Made by a program: the position numbers and the translations under genes
Shown here: piece after piece, positions 8,981 to 19,698 of the stretch
How positions within the stretch are numbered: position 1 is the stretch's first letter
Layout: every line of letters begins with the position of its first letter
Notes under the pieces: generated by a model
Databases searched by the model: none
Seen by the model: only the letters and a program-made list of their open reading frames with translations
What the model was told of the DNA's origin: nothing
Source: Daejeonella sp.
GTDB taxonomy: Bacteria; Bacteroidota; Bacteroidia; Sphingobacteriales; Sphingobacteriaceae
NCBI RefSeq assembly: GCF_030684675.1
Contig: NZ_JAUXXZ010000033.1
Span: forward strand, 62,001-126,000
Length of the DNA: 64,000 bases
Direction: 5' to 3'

Positions 8981-10231
8981 ATGAGAGCAGAAATAATAAC
9001 AATTGGGGACGAGATTCTGATCGGACAGATAGTTGATACAAACTCTGCCTGGATGGCTCAAAAACTCAATCTGGCTGGTATACGGGTTAAACAGATTTCA
9101 TCTGTTTCAGACGACCGTATGCATATTCTGGATGCTTTAAATGAGGCTAAGGGTAGGGCAGACCTTATTCTGATTACCGGCGGACTGGGACCTACAAAAG
9201 ATGACATCACCAAAAACACGCTTGCAGAATACTTCAAAACTGGATTTCGTTTGGATCAGGATGCATTAGAAAACGTAAAACGAATCTTCTCAAAATATAA
9301 AGCTCCTTTGCTTGAAACGAATATTAAGCAAGCTGAAGTCCTCGAAAACTGCATTACCCTGCTTAATTTAAATGGTACAGCACCTGGAATGTGGATAGAG
9401 AATGAAGATAAAGTATATGTTTCAATGCCGGGAGTTCCATTCGAAATGATGTACATGATGGAAGAACAGGTAATTCCAAAAATCAAGAAAGCATTCAATT
9501 TACCGGTAATTCTTCATCATACGATTCTAACCGCGGGGATAGGTGAATCTATCCTTGCAGAGAAGATTGAATCTGTTGAAGACTCACTTCCTGAGCATAT
9601 TAAACTGGCTTATTTGCCTAAACTGGGTACTGTCCGGATCCGATTAAGCGGAAGCGGAAAGGATGAAGACCAATTAAATAGAGAAATTAATATTTACGCC
9701 AAAAAGATTCTTGATCTGGTATCTGAATTTGTAATGGCAGAAAATGATACCCCGATTGAAAAAGTAATTATGGATTTTATGGAGTCCAAAAATCTGACTT
9801 TATCACTAGCAGAAAGCTGTACAGGTGGGTATATTTCCCATCAATTCACGCAACATCCAGGCAGTAGTAAGGTATTCTTAGGAGGGGCTGTTTCCTATTC
9901 TAATTCATTAAAAATTAGCATGTTGGGGGTTTCAGAGGAGACACTGAGAAATTATGGAGCTGTAAGTGAGGAAACAGTAAAAGAAATGGCTGAAGGTGCA
10001 CGCTCAGCCTTTCATTCTGATTATTCAATAGCAGTAAGTGGAATTGCCGGTCCGGATGGAGGAACTGAAGAAAAACCCGTTGGAACAATTTGGATCGCCA
10101 TAACAGGTAAATCGAAGACGATTACCAGAAAATACAATTTTGGCAATAAAAGAATCCAGAATATTGAGAGATCAGCAACTACAGCCCTCATATTACTTTA
10201 TAAATTAATGAAAGAGGAACAGGTTTATTGA
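8981..10231 (+). CDS. cinA: CinA family nicotinamide mononucleotide amidase / competence-damage protein
   Basis: The 416-residue protein matches full-length CinA. It has an N-terminal MoCF-like (COG1058) domain with ITIGDEILIGQIVDTNS at the start and GGLGPTKDDIT near residue 68. The C-terminal CinA amidase domain has LAESCTGGYISH near residue 276 and VSGIAGPDGGTEEKPVGT near residue 350. The C-terminal domain deamidates NMN in pyridine nucleotide recycling, and the N-terminal domain hydrolyses ADP-ribose in related proteins. I chose the ATG at 8981 (MRAEIITIGDE) over an earlier one at 8960 that would overlap lptD. Confidence 0.94.
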   Translation: MRAEIITIGDEILIGQIVDTNSAWMAQKLNLAGIRVKQISSVSDDRMHILDALNEAKGRADLILITGGLGPTKDDITKNTLAEYFKTGFRLDQDALENVKRIFSKYKAPLLETNIKQAEVLENCITLLNLNGTAPGMWIENEDKVYVSMPGVPFEMMYMMEEQVIPKIKKAFNLPVILHHTILTAGIGESILAEKIESVEDSLPEHIKLAYLPKLGTVRIRLSGSGKDEDQLNREINIYAKKILDLVSEFVMAENDTPIEKVIMDFMESKNLTLSLAESCTGGYISHQFTQHPGSSKVFLGGAVSYSNSLKISMLGVSEETLRNYGAVSEETVKEMAEGARSAFHSDYSIAVSGIAGPDGGTEEKPVGTIWIAITGKSKTITRKYNFGNKRIQNIERSATTALILLYKLMKEEQVY

Positions 10232-10280
10232 AAAAGTTTAATTTTGCATTTAAATAACCAATTCTCCAAAATACTCTAAT

Positions 10281-11624
10281 ATGGCTTTATACGAATTAGT
10301 ACTTCCAAAAATGGGGGAGAGTGTTGCCGAAGCTACGATCATAAAATGGGTTAAACAGCCTGGCGACCAGATAGATATTGATGAATCTGTATTAGAAATT
10401 GCTACTGATAAGGTCGATTCAGAAGTCCCATCTCCGGTATCAGGAAAACTTCTCAAAATATTTTTTAAGGAAGATGACATAGTTCAGGTTGGTGCGGTAA
10501 TCGCAACAATCGAAACTGAGGCTATTGCAAAACAGGCAGAAAATCCTCCATCAGAGCAAGTATTTACTCCTGTATTACCACTGGAGGTCGAAGAGTACGT
10601 TCAAAGAGATGGAATTCCGGATTTAGCGGCTGCCAATCAAGAGGAAAGTATAAAACCAGTCGATTTCAGTAATTCAAGCCGCTTTTATTCTCCGCTGGTG
10701 AAAAGCATGGCGGCAGAAGAAGGTATTAGTACTGCCGATTTAGATAAAATTATTGGAACGGGTTCTGAAGGCCGGGTTACCAAGAAAGATATTATCGATT
10801 TTATAAATTCAGGCAAAACTGTTCAAACTGAAGTAGCAAGTAAGGAATTACCATTATCTGTTCCTTCACCTGAACCGGTTCAAGAAAGGAAAACTCCTTC
10901 AGTTTCTGTTTCAGGTGGGGATGAGATCATAGAAATGGATCGTATGCGCAAGTTGATTGCGGATCATATGGTTATGAGTAAACAGACCTCTGCCCATGTT
11001 ACCTCATTTGTTGAGGCTGATGTTACAAATCTTGTACAATGGCGTGATCGTATAAAAAATTCATTTGAGAAACGTGAAGGAGAGAAGATTACTTTTACCC
11101 CAATTTTTATTGAAGCTGTTGCGAAAGCGATAAAAGATCTTCCGATGATCAATATTTCTGTTAGCGGAACTCAGATTATCAAAAAACGTGATATCAATAT
11201 TGGAATGGCTGCTGCACTTCCAAGTGGCAATCTGATTGTACCCGTTATAAAAAATGCTGATCAGCTTAATCTTTACGGATTAACAAAAGCAGTGAATGAT
11301 CTGGCAAGCCGGGCCCGTCTTTCAAAATTAAAACCGGATGAAACACAAGGCGGAACATTCACTATGACCAATTTGGGAACCTTTGGCAATATTATGGGCA
11401 CACCAATTATCAATCAGCCGCAGGTTGCTGTGTTGGCTGTGGGTGCTATTAAAAAGAAACCTGCTGTAATTGAGACTGAGTTTGGTGATGTGATTGCAAT
11501 CAGACATATGATGTTTCTTTCACTTTCATACGATCACCGTGTTGTAGATGGTTCCCTTGGAGGTTCATTCGTTCGCAGAGTTGCTGATTATCTTGAATCA
11601 TGGGATGTAAATCGTGAATTATAA
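10281..11624 (+). CDS. Dihydrolipoamide acyltransferase (E2) of a 2-oxoacid dehydrogenase complex
   Basis: The 447-residue E2 has an N-terminal lipoyl domain (residues 1-77) with the lipoylated lysine in ATDKVDSEVPSP (K44). A proline- and glutamate-rich linker follows, then a peripheral E1/E3-binding domain (about 133-170, YSPLVKSMAAEEGI) and a C-terminal catalytic domain. The catalytic HxxxDG motif is DHRVVDGSLGG near residue 417. The short single lipoyl domain suggests the branched-chain or succinyl type rather than pyruvate, but the E1 genes are absent so the substrate is undecided. It is monocistronic or in a loose unit with the SGNH gene. Confidence 0.93.
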   Translation: MALYELVLPKMGESVAEATIIKWVKQPGDQIDIDESVLEIATDKVDSEVPSPVSGKLLKIFFKEDDIVQVGAVIATIETEAIAKQAENPPSEQVFTPVLPLEVEEYVQRDGIPDLAAANQEESIKPVDFSNSSRFYSPLVKSMAAEEGISTADLDKIIGTGSEGRVTKKDIIDFINSGKTVQTEVASKELPLSVPSPEPVQERKTPSVSVSGGDEIIEMDRMRKLIADHMVMSKQTSAHVTSFVEADVTNLVQWRDRIKNSFEKREGEKITFTPIFIEAVAKAIKDLPMINISVSGTQIIKKRDINIGMAAALPSGNLIVPVIKNADQLNLYGLTKAVNDLASRARLSKLKPDETQGGTFTMTNLGTFGNIMGTPIINQPQVAVLAVGAIKKKPAVIETEFGDVIAIRHMMFLSLSYDHRVVDGSLGGSFVRRVADYLESWDVNREL

Positions 11625-11672
11625 ATGCTTGAGGTTCATTTAATTTAATTCAGAAGATTAATATATTGCTGC

Positions 11673-12344
11673 ATGAAAAAGAAAATAGTTTATATACTGG
11701 CATTTGTATTATTGTTGACAAATGTAAGTTCTGCGTTTTCGCAGCAAAAATTACCATTTCAAGCACAAATTGAGGCTTTCCTAAAACAGGATAGTTTGGA
11801 ATTTCCTCCGAAAAATGCAATTCTTTTAGTTGGAAGCTCCTCTTTTACAAACTGGAAAGATGTACAGGAATATTTCCCGGAACACAAAATTATAAATCGT
11901 GGATTTGGTGGATCCAGTCTGCCTGATGTAATTCGTTATGCTCCAAACATTATTTATCCCTACAAACCAGCCCAGATATTGATTTATTGTGGTGAAAATG
12001 ACTTCCCATCCGGATCAAATACAACTGCTGACACTATTTTCAATCGTTTTACCCGCTTGCATGGTATGATCAGATCAGCGCTTCCAAAAACCGAGATCAT
12101 CTATATCTCAATGAAGCCCAGTATATCAAGGTTAAACTACCTTCCTGAAATGCGTCGTGCGAATGAAATGATTAGAAAATTCCAAAAGAAACATTCAAAA
12201 TCGGGATTTATAGATGTTTATTCAAAAATGATACTAGCCGACGCAACCCCAATGCCGGACATTTTTCTCAAAGATCAGCTTCATATGAATAAGAATGGAT
12301 ATCTGATTTGGCAAAAGGCTATAAAACCATATCTTAAGAAATAA
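11673..12344 (+). CDS. SGNH/GDSL-family hydrolase, secreted
   Basis: The 223-residue protein has a signal peptide (MKKKIVYILAFVLLLTNV, cleavage near AFSQQ) and the four SGNH blocks. These are LVGSSSF (nucleophile Ser), NRGFGGSSLPD (Gly oxyanion), YCGENDFP (Asn) and KDQLHMNKNGY (Asp and His). The family cleaves esters, often acetyl groups on carbohydrates or phospholipids, in the periplasm. The nearest characterised relatives are acetylhydrolases of the platelet-activating-factor type. The substrate is not known. A terminator hairpin follows directly. Confidence 0.9.
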   Translation: MKKKIVYILAFVLLLTNVSSAFSQQKLPFQAQIEAFLKQDSLEFPPKNAILLVGSSSFTNWKDVQEYFPEHKIINRGFGGSSLPDVIRYAPNIIYPYKPAQILIYCGENDFPSGSNTTADTIFNRFTRLHGMIRSALPKTEIIYISMKPSISRLNYLPEMRRANEMIRKFQKKHSKSGFIDVYSKMILADATPMPDIFLKDQLHMNKNGYLIWQKAIKPYLKK

Positions 12345-12373
12345 AAAGATCCTCCATATTGGAGGACCTTTTT
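12343..12373 (+). terminator. Intrinsic terminator after the SGNH hydrolase gene
   Basis: The hairpin has TCCTCC pairing with GGAGGA around a 5-nt loop. An outer AAAAAG/CTTTTT extends it, followed by a T-rich tail. Because of the A tract on the other side, it may also terminate the converging hom transcript. Confidence 0.8.
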
Positions 12374-12392
12374 ATTATAGAATCTAAATCAA

Positions 12393-13625
12393 TTAAGCTT
12401 TTTCAAGCCTTAATCGCTTCAATTCCTCAAATTTCTCCGTTAATGCACCTGCCTGAGCTAAAAAAGCTCCATCATTGAGTATATCTTGTTTCTTTGCTAT
12501 TAATTCACTGATTTTTACGCCACCAAGCACATAGCTAAGTTCAATACTTTTGTGCTGTTCTGCTATAAACTCAAAATGAATATCATTGATCAGGCTCTCA
12601 TGATTATAACGGATATAAACTGGTATGATATGGTCATTCTGAAGTTTTAATTTCTTATCATGATGATATTTCTTATACTCATAACGGTAATCATATCGCA
12701 AGGCTGCAACGTCTGATAGAACGGCAGATCCGGTTGGATGGCCTCCGGCACCTTTTCCGTAAAATAATTGCTGATCTGCAAATGCAGCTTTTACAGACAC
12801 TGCATTGTATTCATTCTCAACATTATAAAGAAAATCACTTTTAGGAACTAGCTTAGGGATAACATATAATGCAAGCTCCTTATCGTCAAGTTTTTTCGCA
12901 GTTGGAACAAGTTTGATTTTTAACTGATGCTCACGGGCAAAATGGAGATCTGCAGCTGAAAAATTCTGGATTCCAATATTTAATACTTGTTCAGGCTTCA
13001 CAAAAACCCCATAAGCATGGGCTGCGGCAATAACAAGCTTGTACTTTGGATCATACCCTCCAACATCAAGTATCGGATCTTTTTCAGCAAAACCTAGTTC
13101 CTGAGCCTGTTTTAGAGCCTCTGCATATTCCAGCCCCTCATTTGCAATCTTAGAAAGAATAAAATTCGAAGATCCGTTAAAAATACCACTGATGGAGTGA
13201 AGTAATTCATTATCGTAATACTCCTCAAGATTCCTTATGATTGGAATACTTCCGCAAACAGCGCCTTCATATAATAATGATGTATTGTATTTCTCCTGCA
13301 GATTCACTAACTCATCCAAATGCTCAGCAATCATTTTCTTATTCGCAGAAACTACATTTTTTCCACTTTTTAATGCTCTGGTAACGATTTCATAAGCTGC
13401 ATCAGCATCATTGATTAATTCTATAACCGTATTAATGTTGGGATCATTTAGAATATCATCCGGGTTGGTCGTAAATAAATGCTCAGATAGAATCCGTTCC
13501 TTTTCTGGATTTTTGATTGCAATTTTTTTGATTTCAATATTGAGATCCTTGGTACTTATAATATCGTGTAAACCCTGGCCAACTACGCCAAAGCCAAATA
13601 ATCCGATGGTCAATCTTTTACTCAT
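12393..13625 (-). CDS. hom: Homoserine dehydrogenase
   Basis: The enzyme reduces aspartate semialdehyde to homoserine with NAD(P)H. The 410-residue monofunctional protein has an N-terminal Rossmann motif IGLFGFGVVGQGLHDII (about 7-23). The homoserine dehydrogenase signature region includes GAVCGSIPIIRNLE near residue 122, GIFNGSSNFILSK, and LDVGGYDPKYKL with the catalytic acidic and Lys residues. The C-terminal 80 residues are weakly ACT-like but not clearly typical. It is the last gene of the metX-hom pair (6-nt gap), which supports methionine synthesis as its main role. Confidence 0.94.
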   Translation of the reverse strand: MSKRLTIGLFGFGVVGQGLHDIISTKDLNIEIKKIAIKNPEKERILSEHLFTTNPDDILNDPNINTVIELINDADAAYEIVTRALKSGKNVVSANKKMIAEHLDELVNLQEKYNTSLLYEGAVCGSIPIIRNLEEYYDNELLHSISGIFNGSSNFILSKIANEGLEYAEALKQAQELGFAEKDPILDVGGYDPKYKLVIAAAHAYGVFVKPEQVLNIGIQNFSAADLHFAREHQLKIKLVPTAKKLDDKELALYVIPKLVPKSDFLYNVENEYNAVSVKAAFADQQLFYGKGAGGHPTGSAVLSDVAALRYDYRYEYKKYHHDKKLKLQNDHIIPVYIRYNHESLINDIHFEFIAEQHKSIELSYVLGGVKISELIAKKQDILNDGAFLAQAGALTEKFEELKRLRLEKA

Positions 13626-13631
13626 TTTTAA

Positions 13632-14693
13632 TTATGCTATTTTATGCAGACTTATTACGCTGTTATCAGAATCTGCGGATCTGAAAAAATTTCCTATTTC
13701 CTGTGTTAAAATTTCGGTTTCCACTAAAAATCCATCATGACCGTAAAATGAATTTAATTCAGTAAAACGGGCATTTGGAATATGATTTGCAAGAAACTGT
13801 TGTTCTTCTATTGGGAAAAGCACATCGTTTTTAATGCCTATAACTAATGTTTTTGCCTGAATTAACTTTAATGCGCCTTCTACCGAATTCCTTTTACGAC
13901 CAACATGATGACTATCCATTGCCTTAGTCAGATACCAATAACTGTAGGCGTTGAAACGGTTTACCAGTTTCTCTCCCTGATAGTTCTGATAGGAGGATGC
14001 CTTAAAATCACTGAGTTTATCAGGATTTACTTCCATCTGGGTTGTTGCATAAGTCCCATAAGTACGGTATGACAATAAGGCAAAACTACGTGCTACTTTA
14101 AGTCCCATTTTACCACCATCCGGAGATTGTGCATAAAAGGTACGGTCGGCAGTAATTGCAAGCCGCTGACTTTCATTAAAAGCAATTCCCCAGGCTGAAT
14201 GTTGTGCATTTGTAGCGATTAGAACCAGTTTTCTAATTCTTTGAGGCTCCAAAATAGCCCATTCCATTGCCTGCTGGCCACCTAATGAACCGCCAATTAA
14301 TAATCCAATCTGAGGCAGACTCAGATGGTCAGCCAAAAGCTTATGTGCAGCTGCGAGATCACGAACTGTAAAATCAGGGAAAGAAAGAAAATAGGGTAGT
14401 CCGGTTGCACTGTTCAGGCTAAGAGGGCTTGTACTACCATAATGTGATCCAATTACATTCGCACAAACAATAAAGTGCTCCTTTGGATTAAACAGACAAT
14501 TATCCCCAAAAAGTCCTTTCCACCAGTCAAAAACGTCAGAATTTGCAGTCAGAGCATGACAAACCCAAATCACATTATCCTTTTTAGCATTTAAAGCACC
14601 AAAAGTGTGATAAGCGATCTCAAGATCCTTTAACTTTTGGCCACTTTCGAGCAGAAAAGGCTTTTTGTGTTTATAAATAGCTTCTGTATTCAT
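13632..14693 (-). CDS. metX: Homoserine O-acetyltransferase
   Basis: MetX acetylates homoserine with acetyl-CoA as the first committed step to methionine. The 353-residue alpha/beta hydrolase has the nucleophile elbow GGSLGGQQAMEWA near residue 134, an Asp in GIKNDVLFP and a His in YGHDGFLVE near the C-terminus. The conserved NVIGSHYGSTSPLS near residue 80 is characteristic of MetX. It sits between metY and hom on the minus strand. A hairpin in the 70-nt gap to metY may affect processing of the shared transcript. Confidence 0.93.
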   Translation of the reverse strand: MNTEAIYKHKKPFLLESGQKLKDLEIAYHTFGALNAKKDNVIWVCHALTANSDVFDWWKGLFGDNCLFNPKEHFIVCANVIGSHYGSTSPLSLNSATGLPYFLSFPDFTVRDLAAAHKLLADHLSLPQIGLLIGGSLGGQQAMEWAILEPQRIRKLVLIATNAQHSAWGIAFNESQRLAITADRTFYAQSPDGGKMGLKVARSFALLSYRTYGTYATTQMEVNPDKLSDFKASSYQNYQGEKLVNRFNAYSYWYLTKAMDSHHVGRKRNSVEGALKLIQAKTLVIGIKNDVLFPIEEQQFLANHIPNARFTELNSFYGHDGFLVETEILTQEIGNFFRSADSDNSVISLHKIA

Positions 14694-14701
14694 ATTATAT
14701 T

Positions 14702-14742
14702 GACCTCCCCAAGCCAGAACAGATCGGAGAGGTCTTTTTTAT
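14702..14742. other. Hairpin in the metY-metX intergenic gap
   Basis: A 9-bp stem (GACCTCCCC against GGAGAGGTC, with one wobble pair) has a 15-nt loop. The T run follows it on the plus strand, opposite to the flanking genes. In the direction of the met genes it has no downstream U tract, so it would not work as a simple terminator there. It could be an antisense terminator or an mRNA-processing or stability hairpin. Confidence 0.6.
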
Positions 14743-14763
14743 TCTTAATTAATAACCTGTTTA

Positions 14764-16080
<1,317 letters not shown>

Positions 16081-16320
16081 TTAGGTTTAATTTTTAATTA
16101 AATTAAAATGTTGTAGAAGAGCAATCAAAATAGCTGAATTGTTGTTTTACCTAGTATAAGGCGTTTACCTTAGAAAAAGACTTAACAACAATAATCTAAA
16201 TTCATACACATAGAACAATACGTTGATGATGCAGAATAATAAGGACTTTGAGATGGGATTGTAAGTTCCGCTTTCGGAAATACAGTAAGTGTAGATTGGT
16301 CTTTTTTCATTTTCAATATG

Positions 16321-16427
16321 AATTTATTTTTCCCTTTCGGGACAGGAATTGGCACCTTCCCCGAAACCGATCGGGGGGTTGTCAGTGGGTCATAGAGCCT
16401 GATCTCTCGCCACTTCTGTATAAATCA
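16321..16427 (-). promoter_or_regulatory. SAM-I (S-box) riboswitch upstream of metY
   Basis: On the minus strand the conserved core is present in order: GAAGTGGCGAGAG, then CTATGACCCACTGACAACC, then AAGGTGCCAATTCCTG (16358-16343). An outer ATTTAT/ATAAAT pairing can form P1. These match the S-box aptamer, which binds S-adenosylmethionine and lowers expression of methionine genes. A second hairpin (TTCCGAAAGCGGAA) lies downstream at about 16282-16265, followed by roughly 190 nt of leader before the metY start. It has no U run, so the switching mechanism is not clear. The rest of the 16069-16566 gap is AT-rich and holds nothing else I can support. Confidence 0.9.
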
Positions 16428-16566
16428 ATAAAGTAAATTTATTGAAGACAGATTGGTATTGCTACCAAATATTATTTCAAATATAGCAGTATGAATATAT
16501 TTAAACCAAATTAAATTTTTATTGTGTTTATAATTAATTGATTTTCAACTAATTAATTTTATTTTT

Positions 16567-17682
16567 TTATCCCAATGCCTGATTCAAATCCTGTATCAGA
16601 TCCTCAGCATTCTCCAAACCAACAGAAACTCGAATAAGATTTTGAGGAGTTTTTGTATCAGGACCCTCAATGGATGCCCGGTGCTCTATCAGACTTTCAA
16701 CACCGCCCAAACTGGTTGCCTGAGTGAAAATCTTTACTGAGTTCACAAATTTCCGGGCTTCGTCAGCGCCACCTTTTACCAGAAAAGATAACATTCCACC
16801 GTAATCACTCATTTGGTTTTTGGCGATATCATGACCCAGATGTGCTTTTAAACCCGGATAAAAGACCTTTTCAACCTGATTATGGGAATCCAAAAACGCT
16901 GCAACCTTTGCTGCATTTTGTGCATGTCCGCGCATACGATAAGGAAGCGTCTTAATTCCCCTGACAGTTAAATAGCAATCAAAAGGCGAGGGAACAGCCC
17001 CGGTTAATACCTGGACGTTCTTAATTTTCTTCCATAAATCATCATTATTTTTGCATGCCAAAACTCCGCCGATTACATCACTATGTCCCCCAAAATATTT
17101 AGTGGATGAATGCATAACCAAATCACAGCCTAAATCCAGTGGTTTCTGAAACACCGGAGTACTGAAAGTATTATCGCAAGCAACAAGAATACCCTTAGAT
17201 TTAGCCAGTTCGCTTATCGCTTTGAGATCACTGATCTTTAAGAGTGGATTTGAAGGAGTTTCAACCCAAATCAGGCGGGTATTTTGTTTGATAGCATTCT
17301 TTATCGCATTAATATTGGCCAGATCAATAAAACTAACTTCTATAATTCCTTCAAAAACCTGTAATAATTGGTTTCTTAAGCCATGATACATATCATCAGG
17401 AGCAATGATATGTGCACCAGCACCTAATGCCTGAAAAACTGCAGATCCTGCCGCATTTCCGGATGAAAAGGCTGCTGCATCCTCAGCACCCTCAAGTTTA
17501 GCGACGACATTTTCAAGTGATTTCCTGTTAGGATTATCTATCCTTGAATAGATGAATCCTCCCGGATATCCGCCATCTTCACCCCGTTCAAAAGTAGACG
17601 ATAGGGTAATAGGCTGAATAGCAGCCCCTGTATTTCCATCTATTTTATTACCGGCATGGATAGCTATGGTTTCAATCTTCAT
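16567..17682 (-). CDS. Cystathionine gamma-synthase/lyase-type PLP enzyme
   Basis: The 371-residue member of the Cys/Met PLP family starts IETIAIHAGNKIDGNTGA. The PLP lysine is in HSSTKYFGGHSDVIGG near residue 201, DNTFSTPVFQKPLDLG carries the PLP aspartate, and LGGVESLIEHRAS is near residue 330. Sequence alone does not cleanly separate cystathionine gamma-synthase from cystathionine gamma-lyase or beta-lyase. Length and context suggest a transsulfuration role next to metY. It lies upstream of the SAM riboswitch and so is not under its control unless cotranscribed from further upstream. Confidence 0.85.
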   Translation of the reverse strand: MKIETIAIHAGNKIDGNTGAAIQPITLSSTFERGEDGGYPGGFIYSRIDNPNRKSLENVVAKLEGAEDAAAFSSGNAAGSAVFQALGAGAHIIAPDDMYHGLRNQLLQVFEGIIEVSFIDLANINAIKNAIKQNTRLIWVETPSNPLLKISDLKAISELAKSKGILVACDNTFSTPVFQKPLDLGCDLVMHSSTKYFGGHSDVIGGVLACKNNDDLWKKIKNVQVLTGAVPSPFDCYLTVRGIKTLPYRMRGHAQNAAKVAAFLDSHNQVEKVFYPGLKAHLGHDIAKNQMSDYGGMLSFLVKGGADEARKFVNSVKIFTQATSLGGVESLIEHRASIEGPDTKTPQNLIRVSVGLENAEDLIQDLNQALG

Positions 17683-17860
17683 ATTTTTTCAATAGTTGAA
17701 TTTGTTTCTCAAATTTTGTTCAAGTTAATTAAAGAATAAAAATTGGACTCAATTTTTCACATTTAATTACAAAGGTGTGTATTTAATTGCCCTGGAAGAA
17801 TAATAAGGATTTATTTCTAATGCTTTTACCTGCATATGATAATGAATCTATACATTTCCG

Positions 17861-17868
17861 TATTTTTG
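17861..17868 (+). promoter_or_regulatory. -7 promoter element (TATTTTTG) for the mqnE operon
   Basis: An exact TAnnTTTG match lies 13 nt upstream of the mqnE ATG. No clear -33 TTG was found at standard spacing. Confidence 0.5.
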
Positions 17869-17881
17869 CACAAAGAAAATA

Positions 17882-19075
17882 ATGAACACCGAATTAAACC
17901 TGAACCTGCTTTTACTGGACAAGAGTCTTTCTGCTGAATTGAGATCAATCGCAGAAAAAGTTAAGTTAGATGAACGGATTTCCTTTGATGAAGGTATTCT
18001 GCTTTATGAAAAAGGAGAATTGGGTTATTTGGGCGTTCTCGCCAATTATATCCGTCAAAAACGTCATGGCGATAAAACTTATTTTAACCGCAATTTCCAT
18101 ATAGAGCCCACAAACCTCTGTGTTTACGACTGTAAATTTTGTTCCTATTCTGTGCTGATTAAGGAAAGAGCACAAGGTTGGGAATATACAATGGAAGAGA
18201 TGATGGAAATTGTTAGGAAATACGATTCTGAACCGGTCACTGAAGTTCACCTGGTTGGTGGAGTATTGCCTCAGTATGATCTTAAATTTTATTCAGAGCT
18301 CTTTACAGCAATACATAAACATCGTCCAGGACTCCATGTCAAGGCTTTAACCCCGGTTGAATACCATTATATCTTTAAGAAAGCGAAGATTGATTATGCT
18401 ACCGGAATGAAATTAATGAAGGAAGCTGGCCTGGATTCTATTCCAGGTGGTGGTGCCGAAATATTTCACCCCGAGATCAGAGAACAGATTGCTAAAGATA
18501 AGTGTACCGGTGAACAATGGTTGCAAATCCATGAGGAGTGGCATAAATTAGCGATGCGCTCTAATGCTACGATGCTTTACGGACATATTGAGGAATTTAA
18601 ACATCGTGTTGACCATTTGGAGCAGTTACGCTCATTACAGGATAAGACTGGTGGATTTCAAACTTTTATACCTTTGAAATTCCGAAATCAGGATAACCAA
18701 ATGTCCCATGTTGCTGAGGTTTCAGTTATTGAAGATCTTAGGAATTATGCAATCTCGCGCATTTACCTTGATAACTTTGATCACGTTAAAGCTTATTGGG
18801 CAATGATCGGTCGTAGTACCGCTCAGTTATCCTTAAATTTTGGTGTAGATGATATTGATGGCACCCTGGATGATACTACAAAGATTTATTCTATGGCAGG
18901 TGCTGAAGAGCAAAATCCTACTATGAGCACCCAGGAATTGGTTGAACTGATCAAACAGGTTGGCAGGCATCCGATTGAGCGTGATACACTTTATAATGTG
19001 ATCACTGATTATAAAGATTATCAGTTCCCGGAAGATGACAAACCTAAATTTTATAAGTTACCCGTTTTGAATTGA
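17882..19075 (+). CDS. mqnE: Aminofutalosine synthase (radical SAM)
   Basis: MqnE joins 3-[(1-carboxyvinyl)oxy]benzoate with SAM in the futalosine route to menaquinone. The 397-residue protein has the radical SAM cluster motif CVYDCKFC (Cys 80, 84, 87), preceded by NRNFHIEPTNLC, and VTEVHLVGGVLPQYDL soon after. The GLDSIPGGGAEIFHPEIR segment near residue 188 is characteristic of the MqnE/MqnC group. The gene leads a three-gene set in which each next gene begins with TTG overlapping the stop codon (TTGA). Confidence 0.93.
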   Translation: MNTELNLNLLLLDKSLSAELRSIAEKVKLDERISFDEGILLYEKGELGYLGVLANYIRQKRHGDKTYFNRNFHIEPTNLCVYDCKFCSYSVLIKERAQGWEYTMEEMMEIVRKYDSEPVTEVHLVGGVLPQYDLKFYSELFTAIHKHRPGLHVKALTPVEYHYIFKKAKIDYATGMKLMKEAGLDSIPGGGAEIFHPEIREQIAKDKCTGEQWLQIHEEWHKLAMRSNATMLYGHIEEFKHRVDHLEQLRSLQDKTGGFQTFIPLKFRNQDNQMSHVAEVSVIEDLRNYAISRIYLDNFDHVKAYWAMIGRSTAQLSLNFGVDDIDGTLDDTTKIYSMAGAEEQNPTMSTQELVELIKQVGRHPIERDTLYNVITDYKDYQFPEDDKPKFYKLPVLN

Positions 19076-19698
19076 AGAAAACAATCTACATTATCCGACA
19101 TGGTGAAACAGACCTGAACAAGCTGGGAATAGTTCAGGGCAGAGGGATGGACAGCAGTTTGAATGAAAAAGGACTGGAGCAGGCTGAAGCCTTTTATCAG
19201 GCCTACAAGCAAATACCGTTCGATAAGATTTATACATCCAGCTTAAAAAGAACCCACCAAACCGTTCAAAAATTTATAGATTCTAAAATACCATGGGTAC
19301 AATACCCGGGTCTTGATGAACTTGGATGGGGAATTCACGAAGGAAAAGAGAGCACAGAAGAATTAACTTCGCATTTTCATACACTGGTAACTCAATGGCG
19401 GGCGGGTGAGCTTCATCATAAATTTGAAAGAGGCGAAAGTCCTTTGGAGGTTAAGGAAAGACAATTAATAGTCCTTGAGCACCTTATCGAAGAGAATAGT
19501 GATCAAAACATACTGATTTGTATGCATGGTCGTGCAATGCGTTTATTTCTTTGCCTCCTAACGAATCGTCCGCTTGCCGAAATGGATGAATTTCCGCATT
19601 CCAATACCACACTTTATAAATTGGGATATGATGGAAAGGAACTTCATATCCTGGAATTTAATAATACAAACCATTTAAACAAACTATCTGAGTTTTGA
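19072..19698 (+). CDS. Histidine phosphatase family protein (phosphoglycerate mutase-like)
   Basis: The 208-residue protein is of the histidine phosphatase superfamily. The RHG motif YIIRHGETDLNKLG is at residues 7-20, a second Arg is in YTSSLKRTHQT near 57-61, and the distal His is in CMHGRAMR near residue 150. The substrate is not predictable. The TTG start overlaps the mqnE stop as TTGA, and its own stop overlaps the mqnA start in the same way. Tight coupling inside a menaquinone operon hints at a role with an intermediate or in phosphate handling, which is inference only. Confidence 0.88.
   Translation: MKKTIYIIRHGETDLNKLGIVQGRGMDSSLNEKGLEQAEAFYQAYKQIPFDKIYTSSLKRTHQTVQKFIDSKIPWVQYPGLDELGWGIHEGKESTEELTSHFHTLVTQWRAGELHHKFERGESPLEVKERQLIVLEHLIEENSDQNILICMHGRAMRLFLCLLTNRPLAEMDEFPHSNTTLYKLGYDGKELHILEFNNTNHLNKLSEF

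Noticed and set aside
16248-16436. A 62-codon plus-strand frame
   Set aside because: It lies on the complement of the SAM-I riboswitch and has no coding character.
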